Shown here piece by piece: positions 9,454-17,350 of a stretch of 64,000 bases of DNA. The DNA lies in contig JAQVCW010000019.1 in assembly GCA_028689585.1 (NCBI GenBank), positions 22,612-86,611 on the forward strand. Reading direction: 5' to 3'. This DNA is from Lachnospiraceae bacterium (GTDB lineage Bacteria; Bacillota; Clostridia; Lachnospirales; Lachnospiraceae). Both the position numbers and the translations under genes were made by a program. The notes beneath the pieces are model-generated. The model was not told the origin of the DNA. It saw only the letters and a list, made by a program, of their open reading frames with translations, and searched no databases. Positions within the stretch are counted from its first letter, which is position 1. Every line of letters starts with the position of its first letter.

Positions 9454-9614
9454 TTACACCGCTTCCATCTTCCTCATCTCATCAAACAAGGTATCTTCCG
9501 TTACGTGGCAATATGTTTCTTGCCAAAACGGTTCACGAATCTTCCCTGATAAAGACCATCCTTTCTCTGTGATATGCCTTTTCCCAGTTCTTTATCATTA
9601 AGGGATTTACCCAT
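9454..9614 (-). pseudogene. Collapsed tyrosine recombinase (integrase) remnant
   Basis: The ATG at 9614 opens a frame whose first 32 residues (GKSLNDKELGKGISQRKDG onward) match the N-terminal arm-binding region of Firmicutes element integrases as I know them. The frame then stops. In the next frame the sequence resumes as HVTEDTLFDEMRKMEAV followed by a stop, which resembles the extreme C-terminus of the same family. The roughly 300 catalytic residues between are missing, so an internal deletion with a frame change has removed the whole catalytic domain. This marks the integrase end of the former element. Confidence 0.8.
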
Positions 9615-9690
9615 CTGTACTTCCTTCCTACGTGTAGAATAGGAGGGTTTCCAAATATCGCTTCCATTCTACCATAAAATATTAAGATTA

Positions 9691-10707
9691 TCAATCAGTT
9701 AAAAATGAATTGCCTTTGCGAATTATCGCTCTGAAGCACCTCCGAATCCTTGTCATGAAAGGGTTTTCTTCTGATTCTATATCAAGTCTCTGCAATATAT
9801 CGTAAATCACACCAGAATCATTTAATAGGCTAATGGCAAAACATTTCTTCCCTGCATCTTTTAATGATGCTCCTATATGATATGCATTTTTATCATCAAG
9901 GATTAGAAATCTGTCATGAAATACACCTGTGTATTTCACTTCCAATCTCGGATACTGCTGATTAAATGTTTCCACATCCTTATCCGACAATCTGGTTTTC
10001 TTAACAGTATAAATGATTACTGACACATCCTCTTTCTTCTTGGACAGGATATTTAAGGTTCTTACATCAACATAATTATCGACCAATATTATGCTCTTGG
10101 TGGCACTTCCAACCAAATCAATTAGTAAGCTAAAAGCATCGTATATCTGTCCATCAAAAAAGATTTTCTGTTGCGCTTCCTCATGGTCGGAAATATATTC
10201 AAAAATTTCGTCCAATTTTTCATCCGTCTTTTTTTGATATTCAAGCTGATTCAATTCAACTGCACTGATCCGCTCAAATAAGAACTGATTATTTGCGATA
10301 AAGTGTCTCATTTCCACAAATGCACGCATAATACTGATACTTGTATTTATTGCAACATCACTATGGAGTACGCTTGCAAGCATTGATATTCCTTGCTCTG
10401 TAAAAACATATGGCATTGTTCGGCGACCACCATATCCTGAATTTGCCAAACTTGAAATGCCAGATTGGCATTTCAAGTTTGAATACTCATCCTCCGTTAG
10501 CTGAAACCTAAAATCCTCTGGAAATCTTTTCTCATTTCTTTTTGCAGCCCTATTCAATGCACCTGTTTCCACTTGATACAATACCGCCAAATCATTATCC
10601 AACATTACCTGCTTTCCTCGCACCACATAGATAAGATTTCAAATATGTATTGGTTCTAAGTCGAATTCTGAACTACTCTTCTCTACTCTAACATCATCTT
10701 TTGCCAT
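9691..10707 (-). pseudogene. ORF6N-domain protein with C-terminal HKD-like domain; in-frame TGA near the start
   Basis: A good ribosome site (GGAGG) precedes an ATG at 10707. That frame runs 22 codons to a TGA at 10641-10639 and continues in the same frame as NLIYVVRGKQVMLD, the usual N-terminus of ORF6N proteins. A GTG at 10626 could give a 311-residue product that lacks only the first residues of the domain. Seen: ORF6N domain to about residue 105 (RTMPYVFTEQG), a coiled linker, then a phospholipase-D-like half with a single HDRFLILDD motif (H-x-R-x4-D). Such proteins occur on phages and mobile elements as regulators; the role of the HKD-like half is unknown. It is probably inactivated or translated from GTG. 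Confidence 0.75.
10448..10480. repeat. Perfect 15-bp palindrome inside the ORF6N gene
   Basis: AAACTTGAAATGCCA (10448-10462) and TGGCATTTCAAGTTT (10466-10480) are perfect inverted repeats around a 3-base loop, within the coding frame. An imperfect relative (TTTGAA...ATTCAAA with a GCAGATTGC core) lies at 10726-10751, just upstream of the gene's ATG. The pairing of one dyad in the leader and one in the gene suggests an operator for the encoded DNA-binding protein. Confidence 0.7.
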
Positions 10708-10757
10708 CTAATCCTCCAATCTAAATTTGAAATCGCAGATTGCAATTCAAAAAAATC

Positions 10758-10949
10758 TTAATCTTCCTTTATATTTCGCTTACCAAATTGCTGTTCATAC
10801 ATAATCTGATACTTTATCAAACGTGGAATATACTCTGGGGGCTTCCTACGACCTGCCTCCCACTCTTCTACAGTTCGAAGCGGTATCTGAAAATGCTCCG
10901 CAAACTGTCTTCGATTCAAGCCTGTCTCCGCTCTCAAGCGCAAAACCAA
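10758..10949 (-). CDS. Small helix-turn-helix protein, probably truncated
   Basis: The 63-residue frame from a TTG codon at 10949 reads RLRAETGLNRRQFAEHFQIP, then TVEEWEAGRRKPPEYIPRLI. This is a clear XRE-type helix-turn-helix core of the kind found in Clostridial mobile elements. No good ribosome site or ATG precedes it. An ATG-led fragment (MNLVIG) lies just upstream in another frame and may be its original start, lost by a frameshift. It abuts the broken end of the relaxase gene on the opposite strand, so it sits at a deletion junction. Confidence 0.5.
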   Translation of the reverse strand: MVLRLRAETGLNRRQFAEHFQIPLRTVEEWEAGRRKPPEYIPRLIKYQIMYEQQFGKRNIKED

Positions 10950-10978
10950 TTACCAAATTCATCTGATTTTCAGTGAGA

Positions 10979-11986
10979 GGACGCTGCTCCCCACACCCGC
11001 AGTCAAGATTGCCAGCCGCAACGTGTACTATGACGAGCACGGAAAAAGGGTACGCACGAAAAAAGAAATCACCGACGAGGACGGAAAAATCCGCAAGGGC
11101 TGCACCGTCATTGCAAAGGGCGAGGTTTACGAAAGTCATATGTTTTCCGTAAAGAATGACCGCAACAAGAGCGAGCTGTTTCTTCGGGAGGTAAAGGAGA
11201 GTTATACCGACCTTATCAACCGCCACATTTCAGATCCCGAACAGCACCTAAAGGTGTTTGACAAAAGCAGCGTGTACCTGCCGACAAAGAAGATAGGCAA
11301 GAACAACCCCAGAGCCACAGAGATTGAAGCCGACAATACCGCAAGGCAGGAGTGGAACAGGACGGCGGATATGGCGCTTATCACGGGCATAGCGGAAGAA
11401 GCGATATTAGAGGTCAAGCAAACCGAGATACACGACAAGGTTAGCCAGTCCATTAAAAGCAAAGGTTGGCTGCCGAATCTGTTTCGCAGTATCGTAGGCA
11501 AGGCGAAAGACTTTCTGCAAAACCTTATCCGTGAAAAGGATATGCCGCCGAAGCCGATGCTCAATATCAATATGGCGGAGTTCCGCACAATGCAGCAGCT
11601 AATGATACGCATACAGGACAGGGCAAGAGAAATCAAGAACTTGCAGGACAATGTTCTGCCGAAGCTGAAACAGCAGTTAAGCGAAACCACAGGGCTTTTC
11701 AAGGGTAAAGAGCGAAAAGCTGGACGCACTGCCCGAAATCCTCAAGGATGACGGTTATCCCGACGCCAGCGCCTTTATGAAAACCTACCGCAAGGCGGAA
11801 GCCATTGTAGAGGATTACAACCGTGACCTTGCCAAGTGGGAACGCCAAGTAAAGGAAGGCAAAGAACCTGTTAAAAAAGAAAAGCCGCCCGAACCCGTAA
11901 GCGTCCGTGAACGGCTAAGGCAACTTCAGCAGCAGAGCAAGCAGCAACCGCACAAAAAGAAATCCTTTGACAGAGACAGCAGATAA
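10979..11986 (+). pseudogene. MobA/MobL-type relaxase, 5'-truncated and frameshifted
   Basis: The frame begins abruptly near 10979 without a start codon (KIASRNVYYDEHGKRVRTKK), reading into the C-terminal part of a MobA/MobL-family relaxase as found on Clostridial integrative elements. The histidine-rich catalytic N-terminus is absent. The frame ends at 11751, but after a shift near 11700 the family sequence continues (SEKLDALPEILKDDGYPDAS, then a Lys/Glu-rich tail) to a stop at 11986. The gene is therefore broken at two places. It is on the plus strand, opposite to its neighbours. Confidence 0.75.
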
Positions 11987-11992
11987 GACAAA

Positions 11993-12023
11993 AACACCGT
12001 CAGCAAGATTGCTGAACGGTGTT
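11993..12023. other. Hairpin behind the relaxase remnant
   Basis: AACACCGTCAGCA and TGCTGAACGGTGTT pair as a 13-bp stem with one bulged A and a 4-base loop. No T-run follows on either strand, so it is only terminator-like. It lies between the convergent relaxase remnant and hydrolase gene. Confidence 0.6.
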
Positions 12024-12101
12024 CTACATAACTTATTAGAGATAAAATATCTTAAAACGCATGATTGTTTTTCTCAGTTTTATTAAAAACTCAAACTACA
12101 G

Positions 12102-13064
12102 CTATTCAGCATATAAAAGGAATTGTCCTATTTCATCTGCTATTTGATTGTAGGCGTGGTCTTGCACATAATGCGGACAATCAAGTTCGATAACTTTTGC
12201 ATTAGGAACGGAAGTGGCAAACTCGTTTTGAAAATTGCGCCAAGTGCTTTCGTCAAAGCCTGTGCCACCCGAGCCATTGGAAACAAACATCAACATAGGT
12301 ACATTGACGGTTGTTCCTACTGCCACCTTTTCCGCACTTGTCTTTATTTCAGCGGCTTCATTCAACATAGCCTTTGTTGCGGTACGGCGATAAAAAATCG
12401 CTCTGTAAAGTTCTTTTTCTTCATCTGACAAAGTACCGTACTTTATAGCGTCACTTTCTGCGAGGCTTGGTATTATGCGAGTTATTCCTGCGTGAGCTGC
12501 AAAAGAAGCAAGCTGCATAATTGGAAGATTTATCTCCATACTTTCATAAGCGGCTGGGACAGACATATCCAATCCAATAATTGCCGTAACTTCATCGGGG
12601 TATTGCTGTGCCCAATAAAGGGCTTCAATACCCGACATGGAATGCGGACACAGCACATACGGACCGGGTATCCTTGCCAATTCTAATGCTTTTCTTGTTT
12701 CGGATAAAACAGTATCTATATCCCGTGGCACATCACAATCATCACTAAAGCCATATCCGGCTTTTTCGACTACTGCAATTCTGTAATTATCGCTCAAAAG
12801 AGAATAGAGAGATTTGAAATCCAATATCGGAGAACAAGTCCCGGCACCTGACAGAAACACAATCGTCTGTTCTCCGCTGCCCTCGGAATAAACACTAATA
12901 TTGTGACCGTTCACTTCTACAAGCTGCCCGGTCGGAATGAATAAGGCATCTTCCTTTTTTAGCTGAATGCGATTATTGATGAAACATCCCAAGATAAATA
13001 ACGCCAGCGCAGCTACGATGACAAGAAGGGAAACACCTATCCTTTTGATTATCTTTTTTCGCAT
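12102..13064 (-). CDS. Membrane-anchored alpha/beta hydrolase
   Basis: A 320-residue protein with a short basic N-terminus and one membrane helix (about 9-30), so the catalytic domain probably lies outside the membrane. The alpha/beta-hydrolase fold shows FLSGAGTCSP (oxyanion-hole region), the nucleophile elbow PHSMSG with the likely catalytic serine, and CPHYVQDH near the C-terminus with the likely catalytic histidine. The substrate is unknown. It has a GGAG ribosome site and appears intact, so it is a candidate cargo gene of the decayed element. Confidence 0.85.
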   Translation of the reverse strand: MRKKIIKRIGVSLLVIVAALALFILGCFINNRIQLKKEDALFIPTGQLVEVNGHNISVYSEGSGEQTIVFLSGAGTCSPILDFKSLYSLLSDNYRIAVVEKAGYGFSDDCDVPRDIDTVLSETRKALELARIPGPYVLCPHSMSGIEALYWAQQYPDEVTAIIGLDMSVPAAYESMEINLPIMQLASFAAHAGITRIIPSLAESDAIKYGTLSDEEKELYRAIFYRRTATKAMLNEAAEIKTSAEKVAVGTTVNVPMLMFVSNGSGGTGFDESTWRNFQNEFATSVPNAKVIELDCPHYVQDHAYNQIADEIGQFLLYAE

Positions 13065-13160
13065 AAACTTCTCCTTTTAGCACTGTGAAACTATTTTGTT
13101 CAAGAGCTTAACTTGTACAGCTTCTGCTTTGTGAGATTTCAAAAAACAAATATATACACA

Positions 13161-13634
13161 TTAATTATGGCATATTTCGACCGAAAATTCAATTACACAA
13201 GTATGAACAATGTTGAAAGGGGGCGGAACAGCCGTAGCCATTCCGCCCTCGCTTAGTGAGTTGTAAATCAATTCACTTAACACAATCTCCATTACCGCTG
13301 AACGGATGTTGTTCATCCGTCCGACCCACAGCATTTGATTTTCTGCTTCCATCTGCTCTGTGATACCTTGCTTCGCCACCATCTGCTCTACCAGCCGAGA
13401 AAACATTTCCTCTGCCTGTTCGTCTATATTGGCAAGGTAAGCGTTTAATTTGCCGCTTGTGAGAAGCGATGTATAGGTTGCCTTTCGGTGTTCTTTTAGA
13501 TAGCGTTTGTGCCGCTGTCCCCAAATGCCGACAGGTCTTTCTTTTTCGGCGGGTAAGGTAAGACAGGGAATATAGTAACCTCCTTGCAGTTCGTACCAAA
13601 GCCCGTTATTGTTATCATAAATGTACTTGTCCAT
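13161..13634 (-). CDS. tnpV: TnpV-family transposon-encoded protein
   Basis: ATG at 13634 follows an AGAGG site, giving 157 residues. The core (IPCLTLPAEKERPVGIWGQR, then the LKEHRKATYT and SGKLNAYL segments, then MLWVGRMNNIR) is characteristic of the TnpV family found on Clostridial transposons and integrative elements; its role is not established. After ELIYNS the sequence no longer looks like the family, suggesting the original stop was lost and the frame now runs about 30 codons into flanking DNA. A GGGCGGAA/TTCCGCCC hairpin (13221-13248) lies in that extra tail. Confidence 0.8.
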   Translation of the reverse strand: MDKYIYDNNNGLWYELQGGYYIPCLTLPAEKERPVGIWGQRHKRYLKEHRKATYTSLLTSGKLNAYLANIDEQAEEMFSRLVEQMVAKQGITEQMEAENQMLWVGRMNNIRSAVMEIVLSELIYNSLSEGGMATAVPPPFNIVHTCVIEFSVEICHN

Positions 13635-13968
13635 ATTAAAATCCTCTAATAAGATATATTCGCACATACATCACAGTTTCCCCGATTGCCACACACTGTT
13701 ATAGCTTGTTATCAGATTTTCTTGCCCTTGCTTTTTCCCTTATGAGGTGGCGAGGGCAGAATAAAACGGTGTGAAATCGTATAAAGGGATAAGGTGAACA
13801 CATTGCGATAAATCCTTTGTTTTCAAGGATTTCAGAGGATTTTATTAAAGCCCTATGGGCGTAGATAATCGACTATAAAATCGTGATATACGAATTCCAG
13901 TTTGATATTAAAAATATTTGTTTAAGTTTTATATCGAAACTGCCTTGTTTTTATCTCTATTGCATATG
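13635..13968. other. Intergenic debris of the integrated element
   Basis: No gene was recognised. A hairpin AAATCCTT/AAGGATTT (13810-13832) with a 7-base loop is the only clear structure. The stretch is part of the decayed element between TnpV and the small membrane peptide. Confidence 0.5.
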
Positions 13969-14115
13969 TTATTTTGTCTTACTGATTTTCTGTTGCCATA
14001 TTGTTGCCACGCCCATATTATACACGAGCAGTAGCAACAAAGCAATTCCAAAAGTTATCCCCAATTTTACCGTTTTCTTTATATCCTTATCAATATTCTT
14101 CTTATTTTCCGACAT
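13969..14115 (-). CDS. 48-residue single-helix membrane peptide
   Basis: GGAGGG lies 7 bases before an ATG at 14115, giving 48 codons to a TAA at 13969. The product has a charged N-terminus (MSENKKNIDKDIKKTVK), one hydrophobic helix (GITFGIALLLLLVYNMG) and a polar C-terminus. The ribosome site and clean topology favour a real gene. Nothing identifies its function. It belongs to the element between pyrD and pyrE. Confidence 0.55.
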   Translation of the reverse strand: MSENKKNIDKDIKKTVKLGITFGIALLLLLVYNMGVATIWQQKISKTK

Positions 14116-14419
14116 GCTTAATCCCTCCGCACTTCAATGTTTGTTTTCTACAAACCGGATTTGTCTTACTTTATAGATTGTCAGGAAAAGCATATAAATC
14201 ATCTCCATAAAACTGCAAGTAATCTCCTTTTTTTATCTGTCTCAACACTTGAAAAACATTATAACTATCTACATAAGGAGTTGTTAATCCAAGAATGATA
14301 AGCCAAAAAGAAATCCATTTACTTCAATATTCGTTAATAGTTGACAGCTAAATTCAAATTCTATCAACCCTGCCCCAGACCTGACACCGAAGTGACCGCA
14401 TAATCGCATAATCGCCGGA
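14116..14419. other. Spacer between element debris and pyrD, with a possible gene remnant
   Basis: On the minus strand, 14325-14171 encodes about 50 residues without a start codon (WISFWLIILGLTTPYVDSYN, then polar sequence ending FPDNL), which looks like the C-terminus of a lost gene. The last 60 bases before pyrD contain a short direct repeat GCATAATC/GCATAATC. No promoter or att site was convincing. Confidence 0.4.
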
Positions 14420-15325
14420 TTATCTCACTGCTCCGATCAGCTCCGCAATATTTTTTACCTGATATTGTTCCATATATTTTTCAATTCCGTCAATTATTTC
14501 CATCGTCACAGACGGATTGCGGAAATTGGCCGTACCCACTGATACCGCAGTAGCTCCCGCCAGGATAAATTCCAGTGCATCCTCAGCGCAGGAAATGCCG
14601 CCCATGCCAATCACCGGCAGCTTCACCGCCCGGGCAGTTTCATAGACCATGCGCACTGCAATCGGCTTAATGGCTGGTCCGGACACGCCGCCGGTCTTAT
14701 TCGCCAGCGCAAAGGTACGGCGGTTCACATCAATTTTCATTCCGGTCAGGGTATTGATCAGAGACAGCGCATCTGCTCCCCCTGCTTCTGCTGCTCTGGC
14801 CGTCTCTGTGATGTCGGTCACATTTGGGCTCAGCTTCATGATAACCGGCTGTTTTGCTCTCTTTTTTATCTCCGCGGTGATTGCTTCCACTGCCTTTGGA
14901 TTCTGTCCAAAAGCAATGCCCCCTTCCTTCACATTGGGGCAGGAAATGTTGATTTCCAGCAGATCCACCGGCTCCCGGGCCAGACGTTCCACCACTTCGC
15001 AATAATCCTCGGTGCTTTTTCCGCACACATTCACAACAACCTTCGTATCGTACTGCTGCAGAAATGGAAGATCTCTCTCGCATAATACCTGAATTCCCGG
15101 GTTCTGCAGACCGATGGCATTCATCATTCCGCCGCAGGTCTCTGCTATCCGCGGTGTGGGGTTGCCCGGCCACGGCACATTCGCCACTCCCTTGGTCACC
15201 ACTGCCCCCAACCGGTTCAGATCCACAAATTCACTGAATTCCATACCGGATCCAAAGGTCCCGGATGCTGTCATAACCGGGTTTTTCAGTTCCACACCGG
15301 CTATCTTTACTTTCATATCTATCAT
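14420..15325 (-). CDS. pyrD: Dihydroorotate dehydrogenase, catalytic subunit (type 1B)
   Basis: Oxidises dihydroorotate to orotate using FMN, passing electrons to PyrK. The frame is open further upstream, but the ATG at 15325 follows GAGAGG and yields 301 residues, the family's length. Seen: the NPVMTASGTFG N-terminus, the NISCPNVKEGG loop that carries the catalytic cysteine in type 1B enzymes, and the FMN-phosphate region IGMGGI. It is preceded by a 38-bp tandem repeat and pyrK. The element debris begins right behind its stop. Confidence 0.96.
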   Translation of the reverse strand: MIDMKVKIAGVELKNPVMTASGTFGSGMEFSEFVDLNRLGAVVTKGVANVPWPGNPTPRIAETCGGMMNAIGLQNPGIQVLCERDLPFLQQYDTKVVVNVCGKSTEDYCEVVERLAREPVDLLEINISCPNVKEGGIAFGQNPKAVEAITAEIKKRAKQPVIMKLSPNVTDITETARAAEAGGADALSLINTLTGMKIDVNRRTFALANKTGGVSGPAIKPIAVRMVYETARAVKLPVIGMGGISCAEDALEFILAGATAVSVGTANFRNPSVTMEIIDGIEKYMEQYQVKNIAELIGAVR

Positions 15326-15395
15326 GTTGGCTGCCTCTCTTTCGCCCGTTGCAAAGTCTGTCTGAAAATTTGCCTGCAGGGCCTGCGGGTACGAT

Positions 15396-15575
15396 CCGCT
15401 TCTCAATTTGTTCCCGCGGGCTGTTTATCTGTTCCGCTTCTCAATTCGCTCCCGCGGGCTGTTCATCCGTTCCGCTTCTCAATTCGTTTCCGCGGTCTGT
15501 TCATCCGTTCCGTTTCTCAATTCGTCCCCGCGGGCTGTTCATCTGTTCCGCTTCTCAATTCGCTCCCGCGGCCTG
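15396..15575. repeat. Tandem repeat, exact 38-bp period, five copies, between pyrK and pyrD
   Basis: The unit starts CCGCTTCTCAATTCG and contains the palindrome-like CCCGCGGG. Copies begin at 15396, 15434, 15472, 15510 and 15548, an exact 38-base spacing with a few substitutions. The period is not a multiple of three, so it is not a coding repeat. There are no unique spacers, so it is not a CRISPR array. It would be transcribed within the pyr mRNA. Confidence 0.93.
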
Positions 15576-15581
15576 CCCCGC

Positions 15582-16361
15582 TTATAATTCCACTTCCGTT
15601 GACAAAAATACCGGACCTTCTTTACAGATTCGCTTATTATGTACCTTGGAATGCGCATCCACTTCTTTTGATTTGCATACGCAGGCCAGACAGGCCCCTA
15701 TTCCGCAGGCCATTTTCTCTTCCAGCGAAATCCAGCACTCAATGCCGTTTTCCTCCGCATATGCTTTCAGCGCCCGCAGCATCGGTGTAGGACCGCAGGC
15801 ATAGATCACGTCAGCCGTCAGTTGATGTTCTCTGATACAATCCAGGACATTTCCCCTGGTTCCCGTACTGCCATCCTCGGTAGCGATAAACAGGCTGCCG
15901 TTCGCCTTCAGATCTTCCGTCAGAAACAGTTCATCCCGATAGCCCAAAACCATCTGTTTTTCGCCCTTTAATTCTTTGGAAAGCTGCACCATGGGCGGAA
16001 TTCCAATGCCGCCGCCGATCAAAAAAGCCTTTTTCCCCTCTGCCATGCGTTCCAATGGGAAACCATTGCCCAGCGGGCCCAGAATATCCAGCATCTCTCC
16101 CGCCTGATATCCGGAGAATTCTTCCGTTCCTTTTCCCGCTACCCGGTATACAATCCGAAGCCTTCCCTTATCCCGATCTGTCTCACAGATACTGATAGGG
16201 CGGGGCAGCATCCTGCTCTTATCCCTGCTGTACACAGAAATGAACTGGCCCGGTCTGGCCGTTCCCGCGATCTGTTCTGTCTGCAGCCACATGCTGAAAA
16301 TCCCCGTTCCAATCTTTTCCTGGCTTACAATCTTTGCTGTTTCCTTGAATTTTTCTGCCAT
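15582..16361 (-). CDS. pyrK: Dihydroorotate dehydrogenase, electron-transfer subunit
   Basis: Transfers electrons from PyrD to NAD+ through FAD and a [2Fe-2S] cluster. The 259-residue protein shows the flavin domain motif RPISICE, the NAD-binding segment IGGGIGIPPM, and the cluster ligands in ACGIGACLACVC followed by the distal RIC. It lies between pyrF (60 bases upstream) and the tandem repeat ahead of pyrD. Confidence 0.96.
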   Translation of the reverse strand: MAEKFKETAKIVSQEKIGTGIFSMWLQTEQIAGTARPGQFISVYSRDKSRMLPRPISICETDRDKGRLRIVYRVAGKGTEEFSGYQAGEMLDILGPLGNGFPLERMAEGKKAFLIGGGIGIPPMVQLSKELKGEKQMVLGYRDELFLTEDLKANGSLFIATEDGSTGTRGNVLDCIREHQLTADVIYACGPTPMLRALKAYAEENGIECWISLEEKMACGIGACLACVCKSKEVDAHSKVHNKRICKEGPVFLSTEVEL

Positions 16362-16420
16362 AATATCCGCAGCTCCTGTCTTTTATTTTTATACCTTCAA
16401 AAAGTAACTGCTCCTGACTT

Positions 16421-17350
16421 CTATTTTGCCTGCTTCAGCGCTCCCGCAATATCCGCCACCATATCTTCCACTGCAGCACGGCTGGCTTCTGCAAAATGTT
16501 CTTCACCGTATTTTGCATATTTCTCCTGCTTGTAAGCTGCAATAATTCCTCTGGAAGAGTTCACGATAGCGCCCAGTCCGTCTTCATTGAAAAAATGCAC
16601 CAGGTCAGCGCCTTTTCCGCCCTGCGCCCCATATCCCGGCACCAGGATAAAGGATTTCGGCATGATCTTACGGAGCGTTTTGCCCATCTCCGGATAAGTG
16701 GCTCCCACTACAGCACCAATATAACTGTACTTCTCACCCATACATTCTTCTCCCCAGCGGGCAACCTGTTCGCCCACCAGCTCATACAAAGGTCTTCCAT
16801 CGATCAGACGGTCCTGAAATTCTCCGCTGGACGGATTGGAGGTCTTCACCAGAATAAAAAGTCCCTTTTTCTCCTCTTTACAGACTTCCAGGAACGGCTT
16901 AATTCCATCTGAGCCCAGATAGGGATTTACCGTAGCGAAATCCTCATCAAAGGGTGCATATTTTTTGCTGCCAACCGTCACATGTCCAAGGTGTCCCACC
17001 GCATAAGCCGCAGAGGTAGAACCAATGTCCCCTCTCTTCACGTCACCGATCACCACCAGGTCTTTGGATTTGCAGTAATCCACGGTTTTCTTAAAAGCCT
17101 TCATGCCTTCAATGCCGAACTGCTCATACATCGCCACCTGCGGCTTCACTGCCGGTATCAGATCGTAGACTGCATCCACAATTTCCTTATTATACTGCCA
17201 GATCGCTTCCGCCGCGCCTTCCAGTGTCTCTCCGTATTCCCCAAATGCTTTTTTCTGGATATGCTCCGGAATATAGTTCATCATCGGATCCAGTCCGACT
17301 ACAATAGGTGCACCTGTTTTCTGTATTTTGCTGATCAGTTTCTGTATCAT
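16421..17350 (-). CDS. pyrF: Orotidine 5'-phosphate decarboxylase (long form)
   Basis: Decarboxylates OMP to UMP, the last step of UMP synthesis. The 309-residue length and the catalytic block DVKRGDIGSTSAAYA are those of the type-2 family. Other conserved blocks are VGLDPMM near the N-terminus and LVPGYGAQGG near the C-terminus. Its start overlaps the stop of pyrC by 4 bases, so the two are coupled. Confidence 0.96.
   Translation of the reverse strand: MIQKLISKIQKTGAPIVVGLDPMMNYIPEHIQKKAFGEYGETLEGAAEAIWQYNKEIVDAVYDLIPAVKPQVAMYEQFGIEGMKAFKKTVDYCKSKDLVVIGDVKRGDIGSTSAAYAVGHLGHVTVGSKKYAPFDEDFATVNPYLGSDGIKPFLEVCKEEKKGLFILVKTSNPSSGEFQDRLIDGRPLYELVGEQVARWGEECMGEKYSYIGAVVGATYPEMGKTLRKIMPKSFILVPGYGAQGGKGADLVHFFNEDGLGAIVNSSRGIIAAYKQEKYAKYGEEHFAEASRAAVEDMVADIAGALKQAK

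Larger units (their letters stand above)
9430..14400. mobile_element. Degenerate integrative element inserted between pyrD and pyrE (approximate limits)
   Basis: The interval contains, in order, an internally deleted tyrosine integrase, an ORF6N gene with a nonsense codon, a small HTH gene, a relaxase lacking its catalytic N-terminus and frameshifted near its end, an alpha/beta hydrolase, a TnpV gene and a small membrane peptide. Flanking genes on both sides are adjacent steps of the pyrimidine pathway. The limits are set by the last recognisable element sequence; I could not identify matching att repeats. It has no intact recombinase or relaxase, so it should be immobile on its own. Confidence 0.8.

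Noticed and set aside
11993..12023. Rho-independent terminator
   Set aside because: The hairpin is good, but no T-run follows on either strand, so I list it only as a hairpin.
13161..13260. C-terminal tail of TnpV as a genuine domain
   Set aside because: The tail after ELIYNS is unlike the family and contains a hairpin; it looks like readthrough into flanking DNA.
9381..14420. Attachment-site direct repeats at the ends of the integrated element
   Set aside because: I compared the sequences next to pyrE and pyrD by eye and found no convincing matching pair, so the limits stay approximate.
15396..15575. Possible CRISPR array
   Set aside because: The units are contiguous 38-bp tandem copies without unique spacers, and no cas genes are present.
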